Part shown: positions 42,954 through 50,611 of the stretch, piece after piece
Position numbering within the stretch: position 1 is the stretch's first letter
Layout: every line of letters begins with the position of its first letter
Source of the DNA: RH-AL1 sp965198485
GTDB lineage: Bacteria; Pseudomonadota; Alphaproteobacteria; Rhizobiales; Beijerinckiaceae
Length of the DNA stretch: 64,000 nucleotides
Assembly (NCBI GenBank): GCA_965198485.1
Contig: CBDAPQ010000005.1
Coordinates: forward strand, 1,054,001 to 1,118,000
Direction: 5' to 3'
Position numbers and translations under genes: made by a program
The notes under the pieces: generated by a model
Seen by the model: only the letters and a program-made list of their open reading frames with translations
The model's database searches: none
What the model was told of the DNA's origin: nothing

Positions 42954-44135
42954 ATGGACATCCACGAGTACCAGGCCAAGGAGATCCTAGCGAAGGCCGG
43001 CGTCGGCCTGGCGCGCGGCGCCGTGGCCTTTTCCGCCGAGCAGGCGGTCTACGCCGCCACCGAGCTCGGTGGCTGGAAGTGGGTGGTCAAGGCCCAGATC
43101 CACGCCGGCGCTCGCGGCAAGGCCGGCGGCGTCAAGCTCTGCCAGACCTACCACGAGGTGCGCGACGCGGCCCAGAGCATGCTCGGCAAGGCCATGGTGA
43201 CGCACCAGACCGGGCCCGAGGGCAAACCGGTGCAGCGCGTCTACGTCGAGGTCGCCGACCAGTTCGACAAGGAGTTCTACCTCGGCTTCGTGCTCGACCG
43301 TAAGCAGGAGCGCGTCCGCGTGATCGCCTCCAAGGAGGGCGGCATGGAGATCGAGCAGATCGCCAAGGACAAGCCCGAGAGCCTGATCACCGTGATCGTC
43401 GAGCCCGCCGTCGGCATGCAGCAGTTCGAGGCGCGCGAGATCGCCTTCAAGCTCGGCCTCGGCATCAAGCAGGTGCAGAGCGCGGTGCAGACGATCCTGG
43501 GCTGCTACCGCGCCTTCCGCGACCACGACGCCACCATGCTCGAGATCAACCCGCTTGTGCTGACCAAGGACGGCCGCATCATCGCGCTCGACGCCAAGAT
43601 GAGCTTCGACGACAATGCCATGTTCCGCCAGCGCCGGGTCGCCGACATGCACGACCCCGCGCAGGAGGACCCGCGCGAGGCGCAGGCGGCCGAGCACAAC
43701 CTCAACTACGTCGGGCTCGACGGCACCATCGGCTGCATCGTCAACGGCGCCGGTCTCGCCATGGCGACGATGGACATCATCAAGCACGCCGGCGGCGAGC
43801 CGGCGAATTTCCTCGATGTCGGCGGCGGCGCCTCGGCCGAGCGGGTCGCCACCGCCTTCCGCCTCGTGCTCTCGGACAAGAACGTCAAGGCGGTGCTGGT
43901 CAACATCTTCGCAGGCATCAACCGTTGCGACTGGGTCGCCGACGGCATCGTCAAGGCGGTCGAGGAGACCAAGCTCTCGCTGCCGCTGGTGGTGCGGCTC
44001 GCCGGGACGAACGTGGAGGCCGGCCGCAAGATCCTGGCCGAGAGCGGCATCGCCATGCACACCGCCCACAGCCTGACCGAAGCGGCCGAGATCGCGGTCA
44101 AGGTCGCCAACGGCCACCACTCGGCGGCAGCCTGA
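42954..44135 (+). CDS. mtkA: Malate thiokinase beta subunit MtkA
   Basis: 393 residues; ATG preceded by GGGAGAAG. The succinyl-CoA-synthetase-like beta subunit: ATP-grasp N-terminus ('HEYQAKEILAKAGVGLARGA'), 'AQIHAGARGKAGGVKL', and 'GLDGTIGCIVNGAGLAMATM', 'FLDVGGGASAERVATAFRLV'. In the serine cycle malate thiokinase makes malyl-CoA from malate, CoA and ATP. SucC is an alternative, but the neighbouring malyl-CoA lyase and hydroxypyruvate reductase genes fit malate thiokinase. The mtkB start follows after 15 bases. Confidence 0.88.
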   Translation: MDIHEYQAKEILAKAGVGLARGAVAFSAEQAVYAATELGGWKWVVKAQIHAGARGKAGGVKLCQTYHEVRDAAQSMLGKAMVTHQTGPEGKPVQRVYVEVADQFDKEFYLGFVLDRKQERVRVIASKEGGMEIEQIAKDKPESLITVIVEPAVGMQQFEAREIAFKLGLGIKQVQSAVQTILGCYRAFRDHDATMLEINPLVLTKDGRIIALDAKMSFDDNAMFRQRRVADMHDPAQEDPREAQAAEHNLNYVGLDGTIGCIVNGAGLAMATMDIIKHAGGEPANFLDVGGGASAERVATAFRLVLSDKNVKAVLVNIFAGINRCDWVADGIVKAVEETKLSLPLVVRLAGTNVEAGRKILAESGIAMHTAHSLTEAAEIAVKVANGHHSAAA

Positions 44136-44150
44136 GGCCAAGGAGAACCC

Positions 44151-45050
44151 ATGAGCATTCTGATCGACGAGACGACGAAGATCCTCATCCAGGGCTTCAC
44201 CGGCGACAAGGGCACCTTCCACACCAAGGAGTCGATCGCCTACGGCACCAACGTCGTCGGCGGCGTCACGCCGGGCAAGGGCGGCCAGACTCATCTCGGC
44301 AAGCCGGTCTTCAACACCGTCAAGGAGGCGGTCGAGCAGACCGGCGCCGAGGCCTCGATCACCTTCGTGGCGCCGCCCTATTGCATGGACGCGATCATGG
44401 AGGGTGCCGACGCCGGCCTCCGCCTGATCTGCTGCATCACCGACGGCATTCCCGCCCAGGACATGATGCGCGTGAAGCGCTACCTGCGCCGCTACCCCAA
44501 GGAGCGCCGCACCATGCTGGTGGGTCCCAATTGCGCAGGCATCATCTCGCCCGGCAAGGCCATGCTCGGCATCATGCCGGGCAACATCTACGCGCGGGGC
44601 AACATCGGCGTGGTGTCGCGCTCCGGCACGCTGGGCTACGAGGCCGCCGAGCAGCTCAAGGCGCTGGGGCTCGGCATCTCGACTTCGGTGGGAATCGGCG
44701 GCGACCCGATCAACGGCTCGTCCTTCCTCGACCACCTCGAATTGTTCGAGGCCGACCCCGAGACGCATGCCGTGCTGATGATCGGCGAGATCGGCGGCCC
44801 GCAGGAGGCGGAAGCCGCCGCCTGGATCCAGAAGAACATGAAGAAGCCGGTGGTCGGCTACGTCGCCGGGCTTACGGCCCCCAAGGGACGAAGGATGGGC
44901 CACGCCGGCGCGATCATCTCCGGCGAGGGCGACAGCGCGGCGGAGAAGTCCGAGATCATGCGCGGCCACGGCCTGATGGTGGCGCCGAGCCCCGGCGAGC
45001 TCGGCTCGACGATGGCGCAGGCGCTGGAGCAGCACAGGAAAGCGGCCTGA
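44151..45050 (+). CDS. mtkB: Malate thiokinase alpha subunit MtkB
   Basis: 299 residues with AAGGAGAA ribosome-binding site. The succinyl-CoA-synthetase-alpha-like fold: Rossmann-type 'ILIQGFTGDKGTFHTKESIA', 'GTNVVGGVTPGKGGQTH', phosphohistidine region with 'GHAGAIISGEGDSAAEKSEI' and 'IGIGGDPINGSSFLDHL'. It partners with MtkA in the cytosol. Downstream are a palindromic repeat and the malyl-CoA lyase gene. Confidence 0.9.
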   Translation: MSILIDETTKILIQGFTGDKGTFHTKESIAYGTNVVGGVTPGKGGQTHLGKPVFNTVKEAVEQTGAEASITFVAPPYCMDAIMEGADAGLRLICCITDGIPAQDMMRVKRYLRRYPKERRTMLVGPNCAGIISPGKAMLGIMPGNIYARGNIGVVSRSGTLGYEAAEQLKALGLGISTSVGIGGDPINGSSFLDHLELFEADPETHAVLMIGEIGGPQEAEAAAWIQKNMKKPVVGYVAGLTAPKGRRMGHAGAIISGEGDSAAEKSEIMRGHGLMVAPSPGELGSTMAQALEQHRKAA

Positions 45051-45057
45051 CCGGGCG

Positions 45058-45168
45058 CGTCTTTCCGGGGCTCGCAACAGCGAGAATCCGGAAACGGTGA
45101 GCCTCGCGTTTGTCTGAAGGTAGGATGCACACCGGTGTCCCGGTTCGCCTTCGGCGCCCCCGGGATGA
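45058..45168. repeat. Palindromic repeat family A, diverged copy 4
   Basis: Begins CGTCTTTCCGGGGCTCGC like the other copies, but the core reads GAATCCGGAAACGG and the opposite arm CGGTTCGCCTTCGGCGCCC near 45141-45160. It lies between mtkB and mcl, in the middle of an otherwise compact operon. It could act as a processing or attenuation hairpin; inference only. Confidence 0.5.
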
Positions 45169-45193
45169 CAAAGAAAGTTGCAGAGGAGACCCC

Positions 45194-46186
45194 ATGAGCT
45201 TCACCCTCGTCGAGCAGGCCCGGCCCCGCCTCCACCGCTCCGAACTCGCCGTGCCCGGCACGCAGGACGGCATCTTCGAGAAGGCCGCCAAGGGCGATGC
45301 CGACATCATCTTCCTCGACTGCGAGGACGCGGTGGCCCCCGACGACAAGGAGCGCGCGCGGAAAAACATCGTGGCCGGCCTCAACGACATCGATTGGGGC
45401 GCCAAGACCATGATGGTGCGCATCAACGGGCTCGACACGCACTTCTGGTACCGCGACGTCGTCGACATCGTCGAGAACTGCCCGCGCCTCGACATGATCC
45501 TCATCCCCAAGGTCGGCGTGGCGGCGGACGTCTATGCCGTCGACGCGCTCGTCAGCAGCATCGAGATGGGCCGCAAGCGCGACAAGCGGCTCGGCTTCGA
45601 GATCCTGATCGAGACGGCGCTCGGCATGGTCAATTGCGACGAGATCGCCAAGGCCTCGAAGCGCAACGAGGCGATGAGCTTCGGCATCGCCGACTACGTC
45701 GCCTCGACGCGGGCGCGCAGCACCTCGATCGGCGGCGTGCACCCGGACTACGGCGTGCTCACCGATATCGAGGAGGGCCGCGAGCGCTCCTACACCTGGG
45801 GCGACCCCTGGCACTACGCGCTCTCGAAGATGATGCTGGCCTGCCGCGCCAACGGCCTGCGCCCGATCGACGGGCCGTTCGGCGATATCCAGGATCCGAA
45901 GGGCTACGAGGCGGCCGCGCGCCGCGCCGCCGTGCTCGGCTACGAGGGCAAGTGGGCGATCCATCCGACCCAGGTGCCGCTGGCCAACGAGGTCTACTCG
46001 CCCTCCGACGCCGAGGTCACCAAGGCCAAGCGCATCCTCGAGGCGATGGCCGACGCCGCCAGGCAGGGCAAGGGCGCCGTGACGCTCGACGGCCGACTCA
46101 TCGACATCGCCTCGATCAAGATGGCGGATTCGGTGGTGAAGAAGGCCGCCGCGATCGGCGCTCCGGCGACCGCGAAGGCGGCGTAA
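45194..46186 (+). CDS. mcl: Malyl-CoA lyase
   Basis: 330 residues; ATG with GAGGAGA upstream. CitE/Mcl-type TIM barrel. Metal and substrate residues are in 'IFLDCEDAVAPDDKERARKN', 'MILIPKVGVAADVYAVDAL' and 'FEILIETALGMVNCDEIAKA', followed by 'GGVHPDYGVL' and 'KWAIHPTQVPLANEVYSPSD'. It cleaves malyl-CoA to acetyl-CoA and glyoxylate and completes the acetyl-CoA-forming step of the serine cycle. Length and order support this over CitE. Its 3' end faces ahcY across a hairpin terminator. Confidence 0.9.
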   Translation: MSFTLVEQARPRLHRSELAVPGTQDGIFEKAAKGDADIIFLDCEDAVAPDDKERARKNIVAGLNDIDWGAKTMMVRINGLDTHFWYRDVVDIVENCPRLDMILIPKVGVAADVYAVDALVSSIEMGRKRDKRLGFEILIETALGMVNCDEIAKASKRNEAMSFGIADYVASTRARSTSIGGVHPDYGVLTDIEEGRERSYTWGDPWHYALSKMMLACRANGLRPIDGPFGDIQDPKGYEAAARRAAVLGYEGKWAIHPTQVPLANEVYSPSDAEVTKAKRILEAMADAARQGKGAVTLDGRLIDIASIKMADSVVKKAAAIGAPATAKAA

Positions 46187-46206
46187 TCGCGCGGGGACCA
46201 GTGCAG

Positions 46207-46230
46207 AACGGCGGCCCGTAGGCCGCCGTT
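46207..46230. terminator. Bidirectional hairpin between mcl and ahcY
   Basis: AACGGCGGCC-CGTA-GGCCGCCGTT is a perfect 10-bp stem with a four-base loop, between the convergent stops of mcl and ahcY. There is little T-run, but the position and strength suggest a shared terminator. Confidence 0.8.
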
Positions 46231-46247
46231 CATCGAGCCGGAGTGGC

Positions 46248-47654
46248 TCAGTAGCGATAGGCGTCGGGCTTGTACGGACCCTGGGACGGCAGGCCGAGGT
46301 AGGTGGCCTGCTTGTCGCTCATCACCGTCAGCTTGGCGCCGACCTTGTCGAGGTGCAGCGCCGCGACCTTCTCGTCGAGGTGCTTGGGCAGAACGTAGAC
46401 CTTCTTCTCGTACTGGCCCTGCTTGGTCCACAGCTCGATCTGCGCCAGCGTCTGGTTGGTGAACGAGGCCGACATCACGAACGACGGGTGGCCGGTGGCG
46501 TTGCCGAGGTTCACCAGGCGGCCTTCCGACAGCAGGATGATGCGCTTGCCGCTGGAGAACTCGATCTCGTCGACCTGCGGCTTGATGTTGTTCCACTTCT
46601 GGTTCTTCAGCGCGCCGACCTGGATCTCCGAGTCGAAGTGGCCGATGTTGCAGACGATGGCGCGGTCCTTCATGGCGCGCATGTGGTCGACGGTGATGAC
46701 GTCGACGTTGCCGGTCGCGGTCACGAAGATGTCGGCGCGCGGCGCGGCGTCTTCCATGGTGACGACCTCGTAGCCCTCCATCGCCGCCTGCAGCGCGCAG
46801 ATCGGGTCGATCTCCGAGATCATGACGCGGCAGCCGGCGTTGCGCAGCGAGGCGGCCGAGCCCTTGCCGACGTCGCCGAAGCCGGCGATCATCGCGACCT
46901 TGCCGGCCATCATGACGTCGGTGCCGCGGCGGATGCCGTCGACGAGCGACTCGCGGCATCCGTAGAGGTTGTCGAACTTCGACTTGGTGACGCTGTCGTT
47001 CACGTTGATGGCGGGGAAGAGCAGCTTGCCTTCCTTGGCCATGTTGTAGAGGCGGTGCACGCCGGTGGTGGTCTCCTCTGTGACGCCCTTGATGGCGGTG
47101 CCGTTGCGCGTGTACCAGCCCGGGTTCGACGCCAGCTTGGCCTTGATCGCGGCGAAGAGGACCTCCTCCTCCTCGTTCTCGGCCTTGTCGAGGAAGGCGG
47201 TGTCGCCGTTCTCGGCGCGGATGCCGAGGTGGATCATCAGCGTGGCGTCGCCGCCGTCGTCGAGGATCATGTTGGGGGTGCCGCCGTCCTCCCAGTCGAA
47301 GATGCGGTGGGTGTAGTCCCAGTAGTCCTTGAGGCTCTCGCCCTTGATGGCGAACACCGGGGTGCCGGCGGCGGCGATCGCGGCGGCGGCATGGTCCTGC
47401 GTCGAGTAGATGTTGCACGAGGCCCAGCGCACGTCGGCGCCGAGCGCCTTCAGCGTCTCGATCAGCACGCCGGTCTGGATCGTCATGTGCAGCGAGCCGG
47501 CGATGCGGGCGCCCTTCAGCGGCTGCGACGCGCCATATTCCTCGCGCGTGGCCATCAGGCCGGGCATCTCGGTCTCGGCGATCGAGAGCTCCTTGCGGCC
47601 CCAGTCGGCGAGCTTGATGTCGGCGACGACGTAATCCTTGGGCGTGTGCGTCAT
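46248..47654 (-). CDS. ahcY: S-adenosylhomocysteine hydrolase (AhcY)
   Basis: 468 residues. It splits S-adenosylhomocysteine into homocysteine and adenosine in the methylation cycle. Family landmarks are 'DIKLADWGRKELSIAETEMP' at the N-terminus, 'SLHMTIQTGVLIETL', 'NMILDDGGDATLMIH', 'LFPAINVNDSVTKSKFDNL', NAD site 'MIAGFGDVGKGSAASLRNA' and the C-terminal 'KPDAYRY'. The insertion between residues 160 and 200 seen in proteobacterial and plant forms is present. It converges with the serine-cycle operon. Confidence 0.96.
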   Translation of the reverse strand: MTHTPKDYVVADIKLADWGRKELSIAETEMPGLMATREEYGASQPLKGARIAGSLHMTIQTGVLIETLKALGADVRWASCNIYSTQDHAAAAIAAAGTPVFAIKGESLKDYWDYTHRIFDWEDGGTPNMILDDGGDATLMIHLGIRAENGDTAFLDKAENEEEEVLFAAIKAKLASNPGWYTRNGTAIKGVTEETTTGVHRLYNMAKEGKLLFPAINVNDSVTKSKFDNLYGCRESLVDGIRRGTDVMMAGKVAMIAGFGDVGKGSAASLRNAGCRVMISEIDPICALQAAMEGYEVVTMEDAAPRADIFVTATGNVDVITVDHMRAMKDRAIVCNIGHFDSEIQVGALKNQKWNNIKPQVDEIEFSSGKRIILLSEGRLVNLGNATGHPSFVMSASFTNQTLAQIELWTKQGQYEKKVYVLPKHLDEKVAALHLDKVGAKLTVMSDKQATYLGLPSQGPYKPDAYRY

Positions 47655-47713
47655 GTGTGGGCGGCTCCGTGGGTTCGCGGCGTTCTAGCAGGGGCCGGAT
47701 GTCAGGGCAATGC

Positions 47714-47735
47714 ACATATAAGCAAGTCCTTATGT
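47714..47735. promoter_or_regulatory. Imperfect palindrome upstream of ahcY
   Basis: ACATATAAGCAAGTCCTTATGT has complementary ends (ACATA/TATGT) and inner TAAG/CTTA with an offset of one base. It lies 60-82 bases upstream of the ahcY ATG, the usual promoter region. Its form is consistent with an operator for a dimeric regulator, such as the ArsR-type SahR regulators described for ahcY genes, but the match to any known motif was not tested. Confidence 0.35.
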
Positions 47736-47833
47736 GGTTGGCGGGTGGGGACACACCCCCCGGCGATCGCACATGCGCATTTTGCGTCGCGATGCGGCGC
47801 GGCCGGGTCGTTGGAACCCCCGGTCCCGCAGCC

Positions 47834-48022
47834 CCAACCCCCTCATGGTGAGGAGCCTGCGCAGCAGGCGTCTCGAACCACGAGGGCTCCCGGAGGCGAG
47901 ATCTCCGGACCGCCTCGTCCTTCGAGACGGCCACCCCTATCGAGCCTGCTCGACATGGGCATCTAAGATCGTCGAAGTCGGGCGAGCCCGACTTCGATGG
48001 CCTCCTCAGGATGAGGCACCTG
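47834..48022. repeat. Palindromic repeat (CTCATGGTGAGGAG type)
   Basis: CCCCTCATGGTGAGGAGCCT followed by GCGCAGCAGGCGTCTCGAACCACGAGG-like sequence, then CTCGTCCTTCGAGACGG and CCTCCTCAGGATGAGGCACC. These are inverted repeats of the sort seen very often between genes of Hyphomicrobiales. The copy lies between ahcY and the AT-rich island. Confidence 0.75.
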
Positions 48023-48222
48023 ATGCATGGGTGACGCACGACAATCACGGCGAAGTTTCGATCCAGAAGCGTCTCTACAGGCAGAAATACCTTATTCCAG
48101 TTTGTGGTTCCAGTCCGAAGTGCTTTGCTCCGCTCGCAAAGACGGACCTGCGGGACCGATGAGGCGCAAGGCGCCCGGCGCGGACCGCGCGGGGAGAGCC
48201 TTGGATGGCACGGCGGCAGGGC

Positions 48223-48313
48223 AAACCCTCCGGAAACGTTCGTCCATGACGCGGGCGAAGCCCGCGCCGGCTCCGCCGGTCGCAGATCATTGACAAACGT
48301 TTCCGGAGGGTTT
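48223..48313. repeat. Perfect 18-bp inverted repeat with 55-bp loop
   Basis: AAACCCTCCGGAAACGTT at 48223-48240 is the exact reverse complement of 48296-48313. Pairing continues inwards with few mismatches (CGTCCATGA against the complement of TCATTGACA), giving about 27 bp of stem. Short element of 91 bp, possibly a miniature mobile element or a terminator. It sits about 210 bp left of the AT-rich island. The rest of 47655-48526 contains no gene. Confidence 0.7.
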
Positions 48314-48526
48314 CGGGTTGGCCGTTCCATCGAAGGCCGGCTCCGTCGTGCCGACCGGCGCGGTTACGCGAGGTAGAGAACAGTTACAGCGATACAGCGC
48401 CATTGCGGAGCACTGTACGAAATCGGCGGTTTCCCGAGGCAGGCCGATCAAACCCGAGCCTAGCATGCCGATTATCGAGCGTTCGGCAGCACCACAAGGC
48501 GCCGTTGACAACTCCTCTCAGAAATG

Positions 48527-48549
48527 ATCTCATGTCTATCACGTGAGAT
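48527..48549. promoter_or_regulatory. Candidate operator before island operon
   Basis: ATCTCA (48527-48532) and TGAGAT (48544-48549) form a 6-bp inverted repeat with an 11-base spacer, 10 bases before the ATG at 48560 and overlapping the region just before its AGGTGAGAGA ribosome-binding site. Because the first gene product ends in a winged-helix-like domain, autoregulation through this site is conceivable. The repeat is seen; the role is inference. Confidence 0.4.
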
Positions 48550-48559
48550 AGGTGAGAGA

Positions 48560-49138
48560 ATGCGATTTAATATGGTGCGGCCTGGGTTCGAGCCGATCTT
48601 GTCTGGCGCGATTAACGGCAAAGCGGCTTTTGCAGCGATGATCAATGACGTCGGAGAAGAGCCGGCTGCTCCCACAGCACTATATCTCGACTTCAAGGAT
48701 ATACAGGTTGCAACAGCCAGTTACCTTAGAGAATCGGCCTTCTCATTTAAGACGTATCTGAGAACTGCTCAATCCAGGTATTACCCAGTTGCTGCAAATG
48801 CTAACGATTCAGTCAATGACGAACTTCTTACAATTGCGAATGCGAGAAACGACGCAATGATACGCTGTGATCTGGATGAGCAAAGTAACATATCTTCTAT
48901 TTCGCTGATTGGCACGTTAGACCCCAAACAGCAATTGACGTTCGATTTGGTCAATCGGCTGAAAGATGCTGATGCTAGTAGACTAATGAAGCAGTACGGA
49001 AAGGCAGAGCAAGTCACTGCGACTGCTTGGAACAACCGGTTAGCTGGGCTTGCGGCGCGCGGCTTAATTCGTGAATTTACAAAAGGTCGCGCGAAGTATT
49101 ACCGACCAGTTCTGGAGACCATCAATCATGGGCACTGA
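48560..49138 (+). CDS. STAS-like plus winged-helix protein
   Basis: 192 residues, ATG after AGGTGAGAGA. Residues about 15-110 look like the STAS-like DUF4325 type: 'ALYLDFKDIQVATASYLRES' (a beta strand, the I-x-x-A-T-x-S-F/Y-L turn and a helix) and 'CDLDEQSNISSISLIGTL'. Residues about 120-185 resemble a winged helix: 'TFDLVNRLKDADASRLMKQY', then 'ATAWNNRLAGLAARGLIREF' and a wing 'TKGRAKYYRPV'. DUF4325 proteins often accompany histidine-kinase-type ATPases, and such an ATPase is the last gene of this operon. The gene overlaps the next by 11 bases. Base composition is clearly AT-richer than the surroundings. Domain calls are by eye. Confidence 0.6.
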   Translation: MRFNMVRPGFEPILSGAINGKAAFAAMINDVGEEPAAPTALYLDFKDIQVATASYLRESAFSFKTYLRTAQSRYYPVAANANDSVNDELLTIANARNDAMIRCDLDEQSNISSISLIGTLDPKQQLTFDLVNRLKDADASRLMKQYGKAEQVTATAWNNRLAGLAARGLIREFTKGRAKYYRPVLETINHGH

Positions 49139-49475
49139 TTTTCTCAGCCGAACGAAAAAGACAATCGAAAAGTGCATTGACACCCAAAAAGCAACCCTTG
49201 CTACCCATGAGCTGTTCACCGTCAAGCCGCACGATCAGCCACGTTCCTACGTTGCCTCGATGGTTGTGGGTGTGAGTCTGGCGAAAGAAGAAACTCTAAT
49301 TGCAGAGGTTAGCGCCGGAGGTGTAAAATTATCTCGCGGGTTAGATGTTGTTGCATCGCTCGATAATCCACCGACTGAAATACTCGTCGCCATCGCGAAA
49401 TCCGGCGGTGCGGCGCGCGGGGTCGTGCAGCGCATTCACGAACTCTCCCGAAAAGCGGGCGTGATATTGTGCTGA
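49128..49475 (+). CDS. Unknown 115-aa island protein
   Basis: 115 residues from an ATG inside the end of the previous gene. No family recognised. The N-terminal 35 residues are charged and helical ('DFLSRTKKTIEKCIDTQKAT'); the C-terminal part alternates strands and helices ('PRSYVASMVVGVSLAKEETL', 'LVAIAKSGGAARGVVQRIHE'), consistent with a small alpha/beta domain. It has no signal peptide or membrane segment, so it is probably cytoplasmic. Its stop overlaps the following gene's GTG by 7 bases, indicating translational coupling in a four-gene operon. Confidence 0.6.
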   Translation: MGTDFLSRTKKTIEKCIDTQKATLATHELFTVKPHDQPRSYVASMVVGVSLAKEETLIAEVSAGGVKLSRGLDVVASLDNPPTEILVAIAKSGGAARGVVQRIHELSRKAGVILC

Positions 49476-50611
49476 ACACAAAGCGAGAAGACCCACGTGG
49501 CGATCCCGTAGTTCGGCGCGCATTAACTGACGATCCAAAAACGAATACGCTATCGCTCGGTTGTCCTTCTTGTCCACATTTTATGGATTGTGGCGGCCTG
49601 CATGTCGCGGCATCTCTAATGGACTGCCTATCTTTATGCTGCGGAAAGCCTGCACAGTGTTCTCGTGTTTGCAGAAACAAGCCAGATATGTTTGTAACGC
49701 AGTTACGCGAAGTGTGCGGTTTCAATCTGAGTAGCGTCTCTCGGGCGCCGGCACAATGGTCGAACCTCGGCAGTGATATCGTCCCGCTTATCTATCATGG
49801 CAGCCGCCGCCGCGAGCAATTGCGCTGTCCAACGATCGCGCTGAGACTGGCGGACTTGATTGACTTTCGCCGGCGGCGAATTCGTTTCAGCAATCGAGTG
49901 GAAATGTGTGCGGCCTTTCGGATCGATCCCTCCTGCAAGATCATTTTGACAGGTGTAGATCACGACGCTCGGATTGAGCCGTGGTGGGGTCTCGGTGAAG
50001 CTCGCAACACAATTATTAGCTCGCTTGGTCGCCTAGGAATAGCCCTAGTAACCACACCGAATTTTAGCCTCCTTGTAGACAATCCGCGGACAGACGATCT
50101 TCACGCGATGAGTCGTATCGCCATCATTTTTGCTGAAACCCAAAATGGGGGTTTGGCTTGCGCGCTTCATCCGAACAGCCGAACAACTCGAGATTTCGAA
50201 AGGTGGGCAGCATTCGTCAAAATGAGGCCAGAGGTTTCAACGCTTGCTTATGAATTCATTACCGGATCGGGCTGTCTCACTCGTAGTCAATTTCACGTAG
50301 ATGGCTTAATACGTATTGCTAAATCCGCAGACCGGCCTATGGATTTGGTTTTGCGCGGCGACCCAAAAGTAATTCCGCTCTTACAGCCTCACTATCGCGA
50401 AATACTCTACATTGACACGACTGCATTCATTAAAGCACAGAAACGTCGCGTAGCCGAGCAAGGGTTGAATGATGGTCTCCGTTGGAGGTACACTCCTACC
50501 GCGCCTGACGAAGGCATCGATTCTCTTGTCCAAGAAAACGTCGAGAGGCACACCGCATTTCTTCGGGCAAAGTATTTGAATCGGACTTCTCATCATGTCC
50601 GCGAAGCTTGA
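49469..50611 (+). CDS. Cysteine-rich DUF4417-like protein
   Basis: 380 residues from GTG overlapping the previous stop. Residues 32-68 contain eight cysteines (32, 35, 41, 53, 57, 58, 64, 68) in 'GCPSCPHFMDCGG' and 'DCLSLCCGKPAQCSRVC', suggesting two Zn sites or an Fe-S centre. The later region 'EPWWGLGEARNTIISSLGRL', 'ALVTTPNFSLLVDNPRTDDL' and 'MSRIAIIFAETQNGGLACAL' has the order of motifs of DUF4417 (a PDFS-like strand followed by an R/Q-x-x-G-type segment). Function unknown. No nuclease or methylase motif was recognised. The stop overlaps the next gene's TTG. Confidence 0.55.
   Translation: MLNTKREDPRGDPVVRRALTDDPKTNTLSLGCPSCPHFMDCGGLHVAASLMDCLSLCCGKPAQCSRVCRNKPDMFVTQLREVCGFNLSSVSRAPAQWSNLGSDIVPLIYHGSRRREQLRCPTIALRLADLIDFRRRRIRFSNRVEMCAAFRIDPSCKIILTGVDHDARIEPWWGLGEARNTIISSLGRLGIALVTTPNFSLLVDNPRTDDLHAMSRIAIIFAETQNGGLACALHPNSRTTRDFERWAAFVKMRPEVSTLAYEFITGSGCLTRSQFHVDGLIRIAKSADRPMDLVLRGDPKVIPLLQPHYREILYIDTTAFIKAQKRRVAEQGLNDGLRWRYTPTAPDEGIDSLVQENVERHTAFLRAKYLNRTSHHVREA

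Noticed and set aside
47655..47760. SAH riboswitch upstream of ahcY
   Set aside because: No pseudoknot-type arrangement could be drawn; only an operator-like palindrome is present.
45994..48330. A 778-codon minus-strand frame across ahcY and repeats
   Set aside because: It is an alternative frame of ahcY extended into palindromic repeats; ahcY itself is certain.
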